DNA of 64,000 nucleotides from Halonotius pteroides (GTDB lineage Archaea; Halobacteriota; Halobacteria; Halobacteriales; Haloferacaceae): assembly GCF_003605635.1 (NCBI RefSeq), contig NZ_QMDW01000009.1, forward strand, positions 46,920-110,919, written 5' to 3'. Under the pieces are notes generated by a model that did not search any database, was not told the origin of the DNA, and was given only the letters and a program-made list of their open reading frames with translations. Numbering within the stretch: position 1 is the first letter of the stretch; every line of letters begins with the position of its first letter. Of the stretch, positions 55,625-63,108 are shown in pieces. Position numbers and translations under genes: made by a program.

Positions 55625-55906
55625 TCGATTCGGTGACACACCCACTCGTGAACGGGTGAGATACAGCGTGGGTTTTAGACCTGTCCGCAGTTGGGTCGGG
55701 TGACCAATACGCACCACTCTGATTCAACATTTCGCCGTGCAAGCGTATGCCCGAGGGTGTGCCCCTACCGTACGGGGTTGGGCCACAACTCAGTGTTTGA
55801 TTGTATATTTTATAATGTATTCTATCTGTTATTTCAATCGGCTGTTGAGGAAATCAAACATGTTTATTCGCACAAAACGGGTAGCAACGACGAAATCGTA
55901 TACGCG
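55625..55906. other. AT-rich intergenic region, start of the accessory segment
   Basis: These 282 bases contain an AT-rich patch near 55800-55835 and no credible gene. A plus-strand frame through 55691-56080 crosses a minus-strand gene and has cysteine-rich, non-halophilic composition, so I treat it as chance. Confidence 0.45.
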
Positions 55907-56128
55907 TTAGGCCAGTTTGTAATAGACCGAGGTTCCGTCCTCGGTCTCAATTTCCTTCGTCGTCACAACGTCCTCCTCGACGAGTTCGGCGAGTGCCTCG
56001 TCGATGTCGTTGACGACGATTGTTGTGGCAGCCACATCCCCAGCAAAATCGATCAGCCCGTCAGCGAACGACCCGAGTGAGCTCTGGGTTCGGTTCATAA
56101 ATACGGGGCTGTAATCCACACCAAGCAC
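55907..56128 (-). CDS. Small hypothetical protein, possible fragment (63-73 aa)
   Basis: The frame ends VNDIDEALAELVEEDVVTTK and then a strand IETEDGTSVYYKLA, which looks like the last helix and wing of a winged-helix domain. The open frame extends upstream of 56128 with plausible residues, so the gene may be a truncated remnant, or it may start at the ATG at 56098. It lies about 50 bases downstream of another small gene on the same strand. Confidence 0.45.
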   Translation of the reverse strand: MLGVDYSPVFMNRTQSSLGSFADGLIDFAGDVAATTIVVNDIDEALAELVEEDVVTTKEIETEDGTSVYYKLA

Positions 56129-56181
56129 GACCTCTCGCTCGGTAAATGCTCTCTCCGGCCGTTCGCTCAGAAACGGTGTAA

Positions 56182-56286
56182 TTAGTCCTTTTCGGTTTCA
56201 ATCGGATCGATCTCGTCGTCGTCACCTGGCCCGTTGCTTCCTACATCGATACTTCCCGCCTCGAACTCATCATTGGAGATCGGCAT
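56182..56286 (-). CDS. Acidic microprotein (34 aa)
   Basis: Reading the minus strand gives MPISNDEFEAGSIDVGSNGP followed by GDDDEIDPIETEKD and a stop. The highly acidic, disordered composition fits a real haloarchaeal protein rather than a chance frame. It lies directly upstream of the gene at 55907-56128 and may be its partner. The function is unknown. Confidence 0.4.
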   Translation of the reverse strand: MPISNDEFEAGSIDVGSNGPGDDDEIDPIETEKD

Positions 56287-56352
56287 ACTGTGCTATCGGG
56301 TATGAGGACAGGGAGTAATTACCTGTCGAACATTCTGAGGGTCGCGCTGCTT

Positions 56353-56619
56353 CTAATCGGCGAGCGACTCGGTTATATCTCGGCAGGTTTCGGTGTGTAC
56401 GAGTGACATCCTGGTCGCACGCTCACCTCTCCCTCTGAACGCAGCCAGCATCTTGGCTCCCCACCGCCGCCATTGATCGACCGGATGGCTACGATGGGTA
56501 GGAAACCCATCAGGAGCGGCTGGCAGTTCAACAGCGACCCGCCACACAATAAGAGATAGCAGATTGGCTGCGGACGAACGAACCCAGTCGAGTAGGTTGG
56601 TATTCAACAGAGCAGTCAA
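56353..56619 (-). CDS. Doubtful hypothetical protein (88 aa)
   Basis: This open frame has a hydrophobic N-terminal third (LLSLIVWRVAVELPAAP) and a basic, Arg-rich rest. This composition is unlike most proteins here and suggests decayed DNA or a mobile-element remnant. I see no domain. It is listed because nothing else occupies the segment. Confidence 0.2.
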   Translation of the reverse strand: MTALLNTNLLDWVRSSAANLLSLIVWRVAVELPAAPDGFPTHRSHPVDQWRRWGAKMLAAFRGRGERATRMSLVHTETCRDITESLAD

Positions 56620-56671
56620 AACGGCTTTCAGCAGCTGCCACCCCTCCTTTCGGCCGGTTCTGGGATGCTAG

Positions 56672-56788
56672 CTAACAGCCGCCAACGGCCTGTAAGAACT
56701 GTTCGCCACAAGTTGGGCATCGCAACCAATAGTTATCGGTGGTTGTTGTAATCTGTTCTTCACAATCTGTGCAGTGGATTGTGTTCAT
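56672..56788 (-). CDS. Zinc-ribbon microprotein (38 aa)
   Basis: The minus strand encodes MNTIHCTDCEEQITTTTDNY followed by WLRCPTCGEQFLQAVGGC. Two C-x2-C knuckles (HCTDCE, RCPTCG) 16 residues apart form a complete zinc ribbon. Such CPxCG microproteins are widespread in haloarchaea and are thought to mediate regulatory protein contacts. Confidence 0.75.
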   Translation of the reverse strand: MNTIHCTDCEEQITTTTDNYWLRCPTCGEQFLQAVGGC

Positions 56789-57011
56789 ACCAGCAGATAG
56801 ACAGCCAGCGGAATTATTCTTTGGTATGCCGACGCATAATCTCAACCAGTCCCGAAGAGCGTGATCTGCTCAGCTAGATAAATAATCACTATTTCATTCA
56901 GCTGAATGGGTTGTGTAACGCAAAAATATGTGCGGTATTATAGATATAAAGTCAAACTCGTGCCGTCATTATCTCTGGATATAAAGATTGCTCGATCGTG
57001 TTTGTTTTCTC

Positions 57012-57125
57012 TCAGAGATATACGTACACGTAGTATACCGCGATAACAAGGAGGGCAAATGGGAGCGCAATCAAGAGGAGAAGTTCTACGATACTTGGAT
57101 TAATCGAGCTAATGAGTGTTCTCAT
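57012..57125 (-). CDS. Possible single-helix membrane microprotein (37 aa)
   Basis: The minus strand encodes MRTLISSINPSIVELLLLIA then LPFALLVIAVYYVYVYL and a stop, that is, one long membrane helix with an aromatic end. The surrounding DNA is AT-rich, which favours chance hydrophobic frames, so confidence is low. Confidence 0.3.
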   Translation of the reverse strand: MRTLISSINPSIVELLLLIALPFALLVIAVYYVYVYL

Positions 57126-57616
57126 ACCGATACAGACGAATAAGCAAAGCGCGATTGTGACTGTTACGGGTATCGTCTATCAGTACCATCTGTTATGTAC
57201 TTCTTTAGGGGGACTAACCGCTATACCGTTGGATCAGATTGTTATGGCCTACGGTGACAACCAAGCCAGTTCAGCCAACGTCGCTGTTGACTGACCTCGT
57301 TTGGCTAACCAGATGGAAGCGGACAAGCTGTGCGGTTACCGTTTGGAATCAGCAATGTGGCCGGGTGCGTCGTCGTCGAAAGACGCATGCAGATCATCTT
57401 GAGCCGACGCAGATAGCCCATGCCGTCGAGAAAATGCAGCATCAGTGGTTTTCGTGGTTTCTGTAAATCGATACAAAAACCCCGCCACAGGGTCTCTGTC
57501 GTCGACAGATCAGGGCACGTCTCCCGTGTTGTTGCGGGTAGCGTTGGTTGTGGCTGCTTGTACACTGCATACGGGTTGTGGGTGCAACATATACGGCCGT
57601 ATCCACTACTATTCAC
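57126..57616. other. Apparently gene-free, possibly decayed DNA
   Basis: No frame in these roughly 490 bases has halophilic composition or a recognisable domain. The right edge holds ACATATACGG near 57588-57597, about 25 bases before the ATG at 57617, a probable TATA box for the next gene. Confidence 0.45.
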
Positions 57617-58024
57617 ATGACCGACGCGTATCCGATTGACGACGCCCCCACACCAGACCCGGGGTACGATCCGTCCACGGTTGTCGAGATTCAACTTGAG
57701 GGATTGGCGAACAACGACGAACCCGTTGATAACGCCGGGGTCGCGACCGCATACAACTTCGCCTCACCGGCAAACCGTCGATCAACCGGCCCGTTCGATC
57801 GGTTTGTAAGGATGGTAACCGGGCCACAGTATGCACCGATGGTTGACCATGTTGAGGCGACGACGGGCCCACTGGAGCAGGACGGACACACCGCTGAGCA
57901 GCGCGTCACACTGACCGGTGCTGACGGCAGGGTCGCAACGTACCGTTTCGGCCTTTCAGATGATCGAAGCGGCTCACTCGATGGGTATTGGCTCACCGAC
58001 CGCGTTCTCGTGATAGAGTCCTAG
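57617..58024 (+). CDS. DUF4864-like protein (135 aa)
   Basis: The ATG at 57617 fits the TATA spacing. The acidic protein has an alpha-plus-beta pattern: an N-terminal helix with VVEIQLEGLANNDEPVDNAG, a middle YNFASPANRRSTGPFDRFV, and C-terminal strands ending LDGYWLTDRVLVIES. This is the DUF4864/NTF2-like arrangement in which a flexible tail stands at the surface. No function is known. Confidence 0.7.
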   Translation: MTDAYPIDDAPTPDPGYDPSTVVEIQLEGLANNDEPVDNAGVATAYNFASPANRRSTGPFDRFVRMVTGPQYAPMVDHVEATTGPLEQDGHTAEQRVTLTGADGRVATYRFGLSDDRSGSLDGYWLTDRVLVIES

Positions 58025-58186
58025 TCGGCGACGAAGCCTACACGGTGTCGAGCCCCGCGGATGCGACTCTCAGACTGCTCCCTCGACACAATTGATTGCC
58101 CCGTCGACTACTGGGTACTGATTCTCCCCGTCTTAGTAGTGTGAGCGCACACTGTATTTATATGTCGAGACCATCCCAACTCACAC

Positions 58187-58435
58187 ATGAGCAGTGACAG
58201 CGTCGATTCCGAGAGTAAGGTCTCGGGGAATCAAGCGAATATCCCCGCTTGTATCCGTCGGGAGCTTGATATCGACGACCGAGACACGCTTCGTTGGCGG
58301 ATCGAAGACGTAGAGGAGATCCGCGTGCAGGTCATCCAACAGCGCAACGGAACGTTCGGCGCGTTTGAGGGCTATGACGGCGATCAAGACACTACTACGA
58401 CCACCGACCACGACGCGTGGGGCGTTGACGGATAG
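58187..58435 (+). CDS. vapB: VapB-type antitoxin (AbrB/SpoVT-like)
   Basis: The 82-residue protein has an N-terminal AbrB-like swapped-hairpin region (NQANIPACIRRELDIDDRDT, LRWRIEDVEEIRVQVIQQ) for DNA binding and an acidic, disordered C-terminal half that would wrap the toxin. A TATA-like GTATTTATATG at 58152-58162 lies about 28 bases before the ATG. The stop codon is directly followed by the vapC start. Confidence 0.85.
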   Translation: MSSDSVDSESKVSGNQANIPACIRRELDIDDRDTLRWRIEDVEEIRVQVIQQRNGTFGAFEGYDGDQDTTTTTDHDAWGVDG

Positions 58436-58870
58436 ATGCCACACGCGCTGATCGACACGACAGTGCTCTATGCAGCAGCCTATCGGCGCGACGCGGCCCA
58501 CGAGGACGGACTTGCGATCCTTCGTGGTGTCGACAGCGACGAACTGCCCGAGGCGGTCGTCCTCGATTACGTTCTCGCGGAGACGCTGAACGGCCTGAGG
58601 ACACATGCTGGCCACGAGGCGGCCGTCGATTTCCTTGACCGAATCGAAGAGAATGCCCGCTTCTATATCGAGTCACTGACTGCGGACGGGCGTGCGATGG
58701 CGAAGGCACAGTTCCGGGGGTACGAGGCGTTCTCGTTCGTTGATGCCTGTCTACGTGCATATCTGAAAGCTGAGGAGTTGGAGTACCTGTATGCGTTCGA
58801 CGACAATTTTGATGTGGTTGGCCACATCTCGCGTCTCGACACGGTGACGAATCCGTATCAGCCGAGCTAA
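58436..58870 (+). CDS. vapC: VapC-type PIN-domain toxin ribonuclease
   Basis: The 144-residue PIN protein has the acidic metal-binding residues D7 (LIDTTVLY), E49 (LAETLNGL), D103 (SFVDACLRA) and an acidic cluster D122-D123/D126 (FDDNFD). All are intact, so it is probably active against tRNA or other RNA. It starts at the base after the vapB stop codon. VapB would neutralise it and autoregulate the operon. Confidence 0.9.
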   Translation: MPHALIDTTVLYAAAYRRDAAHEDGLAILRGVDSDELPEAVVLDYVLAETLNGLRTHAGHEAAVDFLDRIEENARFYIESLTADGRAMAKAQFRGYEAFSFVDACLRAYLKAEELEYLYAFDDNFDVVGHISRLDTVTNPYQPS

Positions 58871-59073
58871 TCTCTTTTTGTGTTGGATATCCGAACAAAG
58901 AGGGTATCGAAGTCATGTCGTATGCTCCGTTCTTCGGCTGAAGGGTCGTAGCACTACATGAGTGTGAGGCGTTGATGCGCACAAACACGTCTGTAGGGCT
59001 TTCTTCTCTGCTTAGCATACGGATTGTGTATCGCTACCGAACGCTTTTGCTCTCGTGTCCTGTACAGCCGTAT

Positions 59074-59355
59074 ATGAGCATCGAATCGGACGACGAGCCA
59101 GAGAACGCGGGTATTCCAACGCGGATTTCGTTGGAACTCTCTGACGACGGTGAGGTGTGGCTCGTCCGCGATGAAGAAACTGGCGTGGCTACGGAGGGCG
59201 AGACTCGCCAGCACGCCCTCGAAATGCTCGATGACGCGGTCGCCGCGTACAACGGGGCGGGGCACGAACCGACAGAGCAAGAACTCCGTGAGGTGGGGAT
59301 CGACCCCGAACAGAACACGTCCGGATCGCTTGAGGACTCGAAAATCTTCGAGTAG
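59074..59355 (+). CDS. HicB-like antitoxin without a visible toxin partner
   Basis: The ATG at 59074 gives 93 residues: a partial RNase H-like fold of HicB type (ISLELSDDGEVWLVRDEETG, then GETRQHALEMLDDAVAAY) with an acidic C-terminus. Typical HicA toxins are about 60-80 residues and directly adjacent. No HicA-like frame is seen before 59074 or between 59356 and 59411, so this is an orphan or the toxin has been lost. Confidence 0.75.
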   Translation: MSIESDDEPENAGIPTRISLELSDDGEVWLVRDEETGVATEGETRQHALEMLDDAVAAYNGAGHEPTEQELREVGIDPEQNTSGSLEDSKIFE

Positions 59356-59411
59356 TCAGTACCGAAAAAATCGGAGAAACGGTTTTAGGAATTCACATCT
59401 GAACGTCTAAT

Positions 59412-59660
59412 ATGGGAACGAAGTCGATTCAGGTCTCGGAGGCGTTTCACTCGTATGTGGAAGCCCACAAGAAAGAAGATGAGACGCTGGGTGAGACATT
59501 GGTTCGACTGACCGGCGGCCCACGACCCGAGATCGTCGCTGGCCTCGTCTCCGAGGAGACAGCCGAGGCGATGGAAGAGGCGATTGAGACCCGAAGTCAG
59601 AATCAGACGACCAGCCGCGAACAGATCGTCGAGCAGTTCGAGGCCACTAATGATGCTTAA
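59412..59660 (+). CDS. VapB-like antitoxin without a visible toxin partner
   Basis: The 82-residue protein begins MGTKSIQVSEAFHSYVEAHK and continues with the charged GETLVRLTGG, matching haloarchaeal VapB-like antitoxins that precede PIN toxins. No PIN gene follows. One base after the stop codon a copy of the hairpin repeat (59661-59829) begins, so the toxin gene may have been replaced or deleted there. A TATA-like GTTTTAGG near 59380 suits a leaderless start. Confidence 0.75.
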   Translation: MGTKSIQVSEAFHSYVEAHKKEDETLGETLVRLTGGPRPEIVAGLVSEETAEAMEEAIETRSQNQTTSREQIVEQFEATNDA

Positions 59661-59829
59661 CACCCACCTTTTTCCGCGTCGGGTGGCCTCACTTCGTTCG
59701 GCCACCGCTCTCTGCTCACGGCGACGGAGTCGCCGTTCGCATGGTCAGCGGAACCTCCGGTTCCGCTCGACTTGAAAAAGCTGGATCAAAAACTGCTGCC
59801 TCCCTCCGGTCGGCAGTGAACCGCTCGCT
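59661..59829. repeat. Repeat copy 1 (169 bases, with palindromic insert)
   Basis: It begins CACCCACCTTTTTCCGCG and ends in CCGCTCGCT-type sequence. It shares long stretches with the copy at 61100-61219: GTCGGGTGGCCTCACT, CGGCCACCGCTC, TTGAAAAAGCTGGATCAAAA, CTGCTGCCTCCCT and GGTCGGCAGTGAACCGCTCG. Copy 1 carries about 50 extra bases with two palindromes (GGCGACGGAGTCGCC and AGCGGAACCTCCGGTTCCGCT). GGTGGCC/GGCCACC forms a further inverted pair. Confidence 0.85.
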
Positions 59830-59894
59830 CCCTATGGTCGCTTGCGAACGCTACTTTCGGACAATCACATCAACAAAATTGAGCTCGTCGTTGA

Positions 59895-60020
59895 TTACGC
59901 TTCGTCGTCTTCGGCTTCGTTTCTATCGCGTTGTCGACCTTTTGCGACTCGTTCGCCGCCGCTGAGAAGGCTTTCACGCGCCTCCTCACGTGCGGACTGC
60001 TCGTCACTCTCGGTGCTCAT
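59895..60020 (-). CDS. Small charged protein (41 aa)
   Basis: The ATG at 60020 gives MSTESDEQSAREEARESLLS and a basic/acidic tail, all helix-forming and hydrophilic. A TATA-like GATTATAC about 30 bases upstream supports a leaderless start here rather than a longer frame. It lies 37 bases downstream of the interrupted membrane gene. Confidence 0.4.
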   Translation of the reverse strand: MSTESDEQSAREEARESLLSGGERVAKGRQRDRNEAEDDEA

Positions 60021-60057
60021 ATTAACATTTTCAGCGGCTAAGTGTATAATCATTGGG

Positions 60058-60738
60058 TCACCGCCACGCTCGAAGGTCGGTAATTGCACGTCGTGTCTGG
60101 GCGGACAGTCCGGATACCAAAACAACAACAGCGAGCAAGAGAACCGACGAGAGCCAAAGCCAGGCGGGGACGGCACCAGCGATGCTATGGTACAGCCCCA
60201 GCGCGAACGAAATGATAGCTGAGACGATCAGTAGTATCGTTATCTGAATCAGTGGGATATTGCGAACGTTTGTGCTCCGGTTGAAATTAATTCACATGAT
60301 GTAGTTTTGTATCAGTAGTACCTCGGTTTCCTGCTGTTGGAAATCGGAGTTGAGCAGTTTCGTGAGGTTCTCGGAACTCACGCCAACATCGAGTTCCGAT
60401 GCTGTGTAGGTCACCGCTGCAAACGCAGTCGAGAGAACCAGCGCGCCGATACCGGTCACGGTGTAGCTGTTGAGAAACGGTTCGACGGTTCCAACGCCAG
60501 CCGCCGAGCCAGAACCGAGCTGTGTTGCGATGGAGACCACCGAAATCAGGATGCCGACCAGCGCGATATTGAGCCGGAGTATCTTGCTCGCTTTCGTGTC
60601 GATGTCGGCGAGTGTTTCCCGCTGTGCATCGACGGTTGCTCTCGCTTCTGCTCGTAACTCCCCAAGCTGCTCTGAATCTCCGGAGAACTCGATTTTCTCC
60701 AGTTCCGACTTCAGTTCTCTCGGATCTCGACTCGACAT
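60058..60738 (-). pseudogene. Four-helix membrane protein gene interrupted by one TGA
   Basis: From the ATG at 60738 the frame runs 148 codons (MSSRDPRELKSELEKIEFSG, two membrane helices near 52-72 and 92-112) to TGA at 60292-60294. It then continues in the same frame with INFNRSTNVRNIPLIQITIL, two more helices and a natural stop at 60058-60060. The whole length is 227 codons including both stops. The downstream part has no start codon near the break, so it reads as one gene with a single nonsense change, possibly from TGG. Function unknown. Confidence 0.75.
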
Positions 60739-60877
60739 AGTTTGAGCGTCGCTTCGGCTTTTGATTTAAGATATAGCCTGCGTTTTTCAAATAGTGCTGC
60801 CGCCGTCTGGAAGCGCAAGCTCTTCTATGCTCTCGTTTGTTTCACTCACGAGAACTGCGGTCGCTCGCGCGATCGAT

Positions 60878-61102
60878 TCATTCCCCGACAGCTTCCTCGA
60901 CAATCTCGATTTCCTCGTCAGTCAGCCCGTACAACTCATACACGATCTCATCGATCAAATCATCAGTCTCCTCGATTTTCGCCTCTAACTCCTCGGCGCG
61001 CTCCTTGGTCTTCGTATAGCTCTCTAACCCACTTTCGACATCAGCCACAGCGGGCAACGTCAGCTTCCGCAGTCGATCCACCAGCGAGTTCGTCCTCGCC
61101 AC
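60878..61102 (-). pseudogene. C-terminal remnant of an adenine methyltransferase/restriction enzyme (Eco57I/PglX-like)
   Basis: The 74-residue frame contains YTKTKERAEELEAKIEETDD, then LIDEIVYELYGLTDEEIEIV, the usual C-terminal helices of large Class I N6-adenine methyltransferase-restriction proteins. The catalytic and recognition domains are missing. The upstream edge coincides with repeat copy 2 at 61100, and the only start codon (GTG) lies in the repeat. The gene was probably cut by deletion or recombination at the repeat. Confidence 0.7.
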
Positions 61103-61219
61103 CCACCTTTTTCAGCGTCGGGTGGCCTCACTACGCTCGGCCACCGCTCCTTGAAAAAGCTGGATCAAAAACTGCTGCCTCCCTGAGGTCGGCAGTGAAC
61201 CGCTCGCTACGCTCGCGGA
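61100..61219. repeat. Repeat copy 2 (about 120 bases)
   Basis: This shorter copy of the element at 59661-59829 runs from CACCCACCTTTTTCAGCG to about GCTCGCTACGCTCGCGGAT and lacks the palindromic insert. It separates the methyltransferase remnant from a small zinc-protein gene. GGTGGCC and GGCCACC within it are inverted, and GCTCGCTACGCTCGCGG has short internal symmetry. Confidence 0.85.
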
Positions 61220-61221
61220 TG

Positions 61222-61467
61222 CTATTTCTCAATGGCCGCTGCTTTGACTAGCTCCTCAGCGCGTTCGTTCATCTCATCGGTATGGCTCACAGAGCTACGA
61301 GAGATTGTTCCAATTCTCTCGGTACCGCAGTCACTGTTCTCACTTAGGCAAACAGAATACACTTTCCAGCTACTCGGCTCCTCTTTGACCCCAGTTCCCA
61401 CTTTTCCAACGCAGTGTCGACATCGGTACCCTGTGAGTTCAGTCACAAACACACGGAGGGGTGGCAC
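61222..61467 (-). CDS. Small cysteine-containing protein divergent from the McrB-like gene (81 aa)
   Basis: A GTG at 61467 lies about 27 bases after a TATA-like element (61490-61508) and gives an 81-residue protein with LRVFVTELTGYRCRHCVGKV, VYSVCLSENSDCG and a helical end. C-x2-C plus C-x7-C could form a zinc site. I do not recognise the family. It ends just before repeat copy 2. The shared promoter with the McrB-like gene suggests a functional link (inference). Confidence 0.5.
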   Translation of the reverse strand: MPPLRVFVTELTGYRCRHCVGKVGTGVKEEPSSWKVYSVCLSENSDCGTERIGTISRSSVSHTDEMNERAEELVKAAAIEK

Positions 61468-61489
61468 CGTCTTCAGTTTTGAATCCTCG

Positions 61490-61508
61490 CAGCAAATATT
61501 ATTTAATG
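61490..61508. promoter_or_regulatory. Probable bidirectional promoter of the McrB-like locus
   Basis: The AT-rich GCAAATATTATTTAATGG block gives TATA-like elements on both strands. The plus-strand ATG at 61531 and the minus-strand GTG at 61467 are each about 25-30 bases from it, which is the leaderless spacing for both genes. Confidence 0.5.
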
Positions 61509-61530
61509 GTGATTGACGAATCGAAGGGTA

Positions 61531-63108
61531 ATGGGATACGATGGGCCGAAAGTGTTTCAAGCACCGTATGGCAACGATGCCGCGCTGGAAAATTTCGAAA
61601 AGAGTGTTCTGGAGGGGATTGATGCTAATCGTGTCCACCAGTATACCGATGAGGCACCCCAAACAGACAGTGAAGTCATTCGCCTATGGGGAACGAAACC
61701 ATCACTAAACGGCGTTTGGAGTGCTATTGAACAGGGCGATTATCTATTTTTTTACAGAGACGGAACATATACGCATTCCGCGAAGATTCTCGCCACAGAA
61801 CAGAACGAAGCATTCGGCAGAAATATTTGGCCAAATTTTGAGGATGATCCTTGGGATAGAATCATATATCTCGCACCACCAATGAAAGTGAATGTTTCCT
61901 CCAAAGAGATTCATAATCTTGCAGGATACGATATTTCCTACCCGATGGGTTTCACTTCTCTTAACGATATGGGGGTTGGTGGCATCCGCGGAAAGTACGG
62001 TTCCGTAGAAGCGTTAGCCTCCGGAGAAACTGGATCAACCCAAACCGAAATCACGGAGACGACAACAGATATTGAGATTCACAGTACGCCAGATTTCGAC
62101 CTCGCAAACGAGGGACTTCTCGATGGGTTGTATTTCCAAGACAATCGTGGAACCGAGATTCTTGAACAAATCGAATCAGCGTTCAAAGCTGGTAAGCATG
62201 TCATCTTCACCGGGCCGCCCGGAACAGGGAAAACTGAAATCGCTAGACGAGTCTGTCGTTCGCTCGTAGAATCTCACAGCGATACCTATTCCGGCTACGA
62301 GATGACGACAGCCACAGCTGATTGGTCGACCTTCGAGACCGTTGGTGGGTACATGCCAACAGAGACAGACGGTGAGAACCTCTCGTTCGAGACTGGGCAG
62401 GTGCTACGGCGGTTCAAACAAGATGGTACTCAAGAGAACGAACTCTTGGTGATTGATGAGATCAATCGCGCCGATATCGACAAAGCGTTCGGGCAGTTGT
62501 TCACACTTCTCTCCGGACAAGAAGTACAGTTGCCCTATCGCCGAGATGGCAACGAAATCGTTGTCAAACAGGCTGACGGCAGTTCCGGAACACCAGCACC
62601 CCATGAGTATATCATGCCCACTTCGTGGCGATTGCTGGCGACGATGAACACCTATGATAAGACTTCACTATATGAGCTGTCGTACGCATTCATGCGGCGG
62701 TTTTCGTTCATTCATGTCGATGCCCCGCAGGTGCCTGAAACCCGATCAGAACGAATCGATCTACTCGAACAGTACGCAGACGCTTGGGGGATGGATCTGT
62801 CCAGATCGGCGAATGAAGATGTGCTCAATGCTGTGTCTGAAATATGGCTCAGACTCAATGACGGCCGGAGCGACCGCAAAATCGGCCCTGCCATCGTTCG
62901 AGACATGCTGGATGGGATCGTGAACTCGCCTTCTCGAACCACTGAACGCGCTGTCACCGATGCAGTCGGTAACTACGTTCTGCCTCAACTCGAAGGGTCA
63001 CCTCGCCGAGAAGCGACAGTCAAACAACTCTCTCAGATCGATGCTGTTGATTTCAATCGACTCAGCGAACTCGGCCGTGATATGCTACAGATAGAAATCG
63101 ATGGATAG
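61531..63108 (+). CDS. McrB-like AAA+ GTPase/ATPase with EVE-like N-terminal domain
   Basis: I chose the ATG at 61531 (MGYDGPKVFQAPYGND) because of promoter spacing. A TTG 18 bases upstream is the alternative. The 525-residue protein has an N-terminal EVE/PUA-like module (residues about 35-145, GDYLFFYRDGTYTHSAKILA), a fold known to read modified bases. The AAA+ domain follows, with Walker A GPPGTGKT at 228-235, Walker B VIDEIN around D309-E310, and the McrB-type MNTYDKTSL and AFMRRFSFIHVD motifs. McrB powers cleavage of modified DNA by McrC. The DNA is more AT-rich than the core genome. It overlaps the partner gene by 8 bases. Confidence 0.88.
   Translation: MGYDGPKVFQAPYGNDAALENFEKSVLEGIDANRVHQYTDEAPQTDSEVIRLWGTKPSLNGVWSAIEQGDYLFFYRDGTYTHSAKILATEQNEAFGRNIWPNFEDDPWDRIIYLAPPMKVNVSSKEIHNLAGYDISYPMGFTSLNDMGVGGIRGKYGSVEALASGETGSTQTEITETTTDIEIHSTPDFDLANEGLLDGLYFQDNRGTEILEQIESAFKAGKHVIFTGPPGTGKTEIARRVCRSLVESHSDTYSGYEMTTATADWSTFETVGGYMPTETDGENLSFETGQVLRRFKQDGTQENELLVIDEINRADIDKAFGQLFTLLSGQEVQLPYRRDGNEIVVKQADGSSGTPAPHEYIMPTSWRLLATMNTYDKTSLYELSYAFMRRFSFIHVDAPQVPETRSERIDLLEQYADAWGMDLSRSANEDVLNAVSEIWLRLNDGRSDRKIGPAIVRDMLDGIVNSPSRTTERAVTDAVGNYVLPQLEGSPRREATVKQLSQIDAVDFNRLSELGRDMLQIEIDG

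Noticed and set aside
55691..56080. Plus-strand 129-codon frame
   Set aside because: It crosses a more plausible minus-strand gene and its composition is cysteine-rich and not halophilic.
57305..57694. Minus-strand 129-codon frame
   Set aside because: It overlaps the start of the DUF4864-like gene and its promoter, and has basic, low-quality composition.
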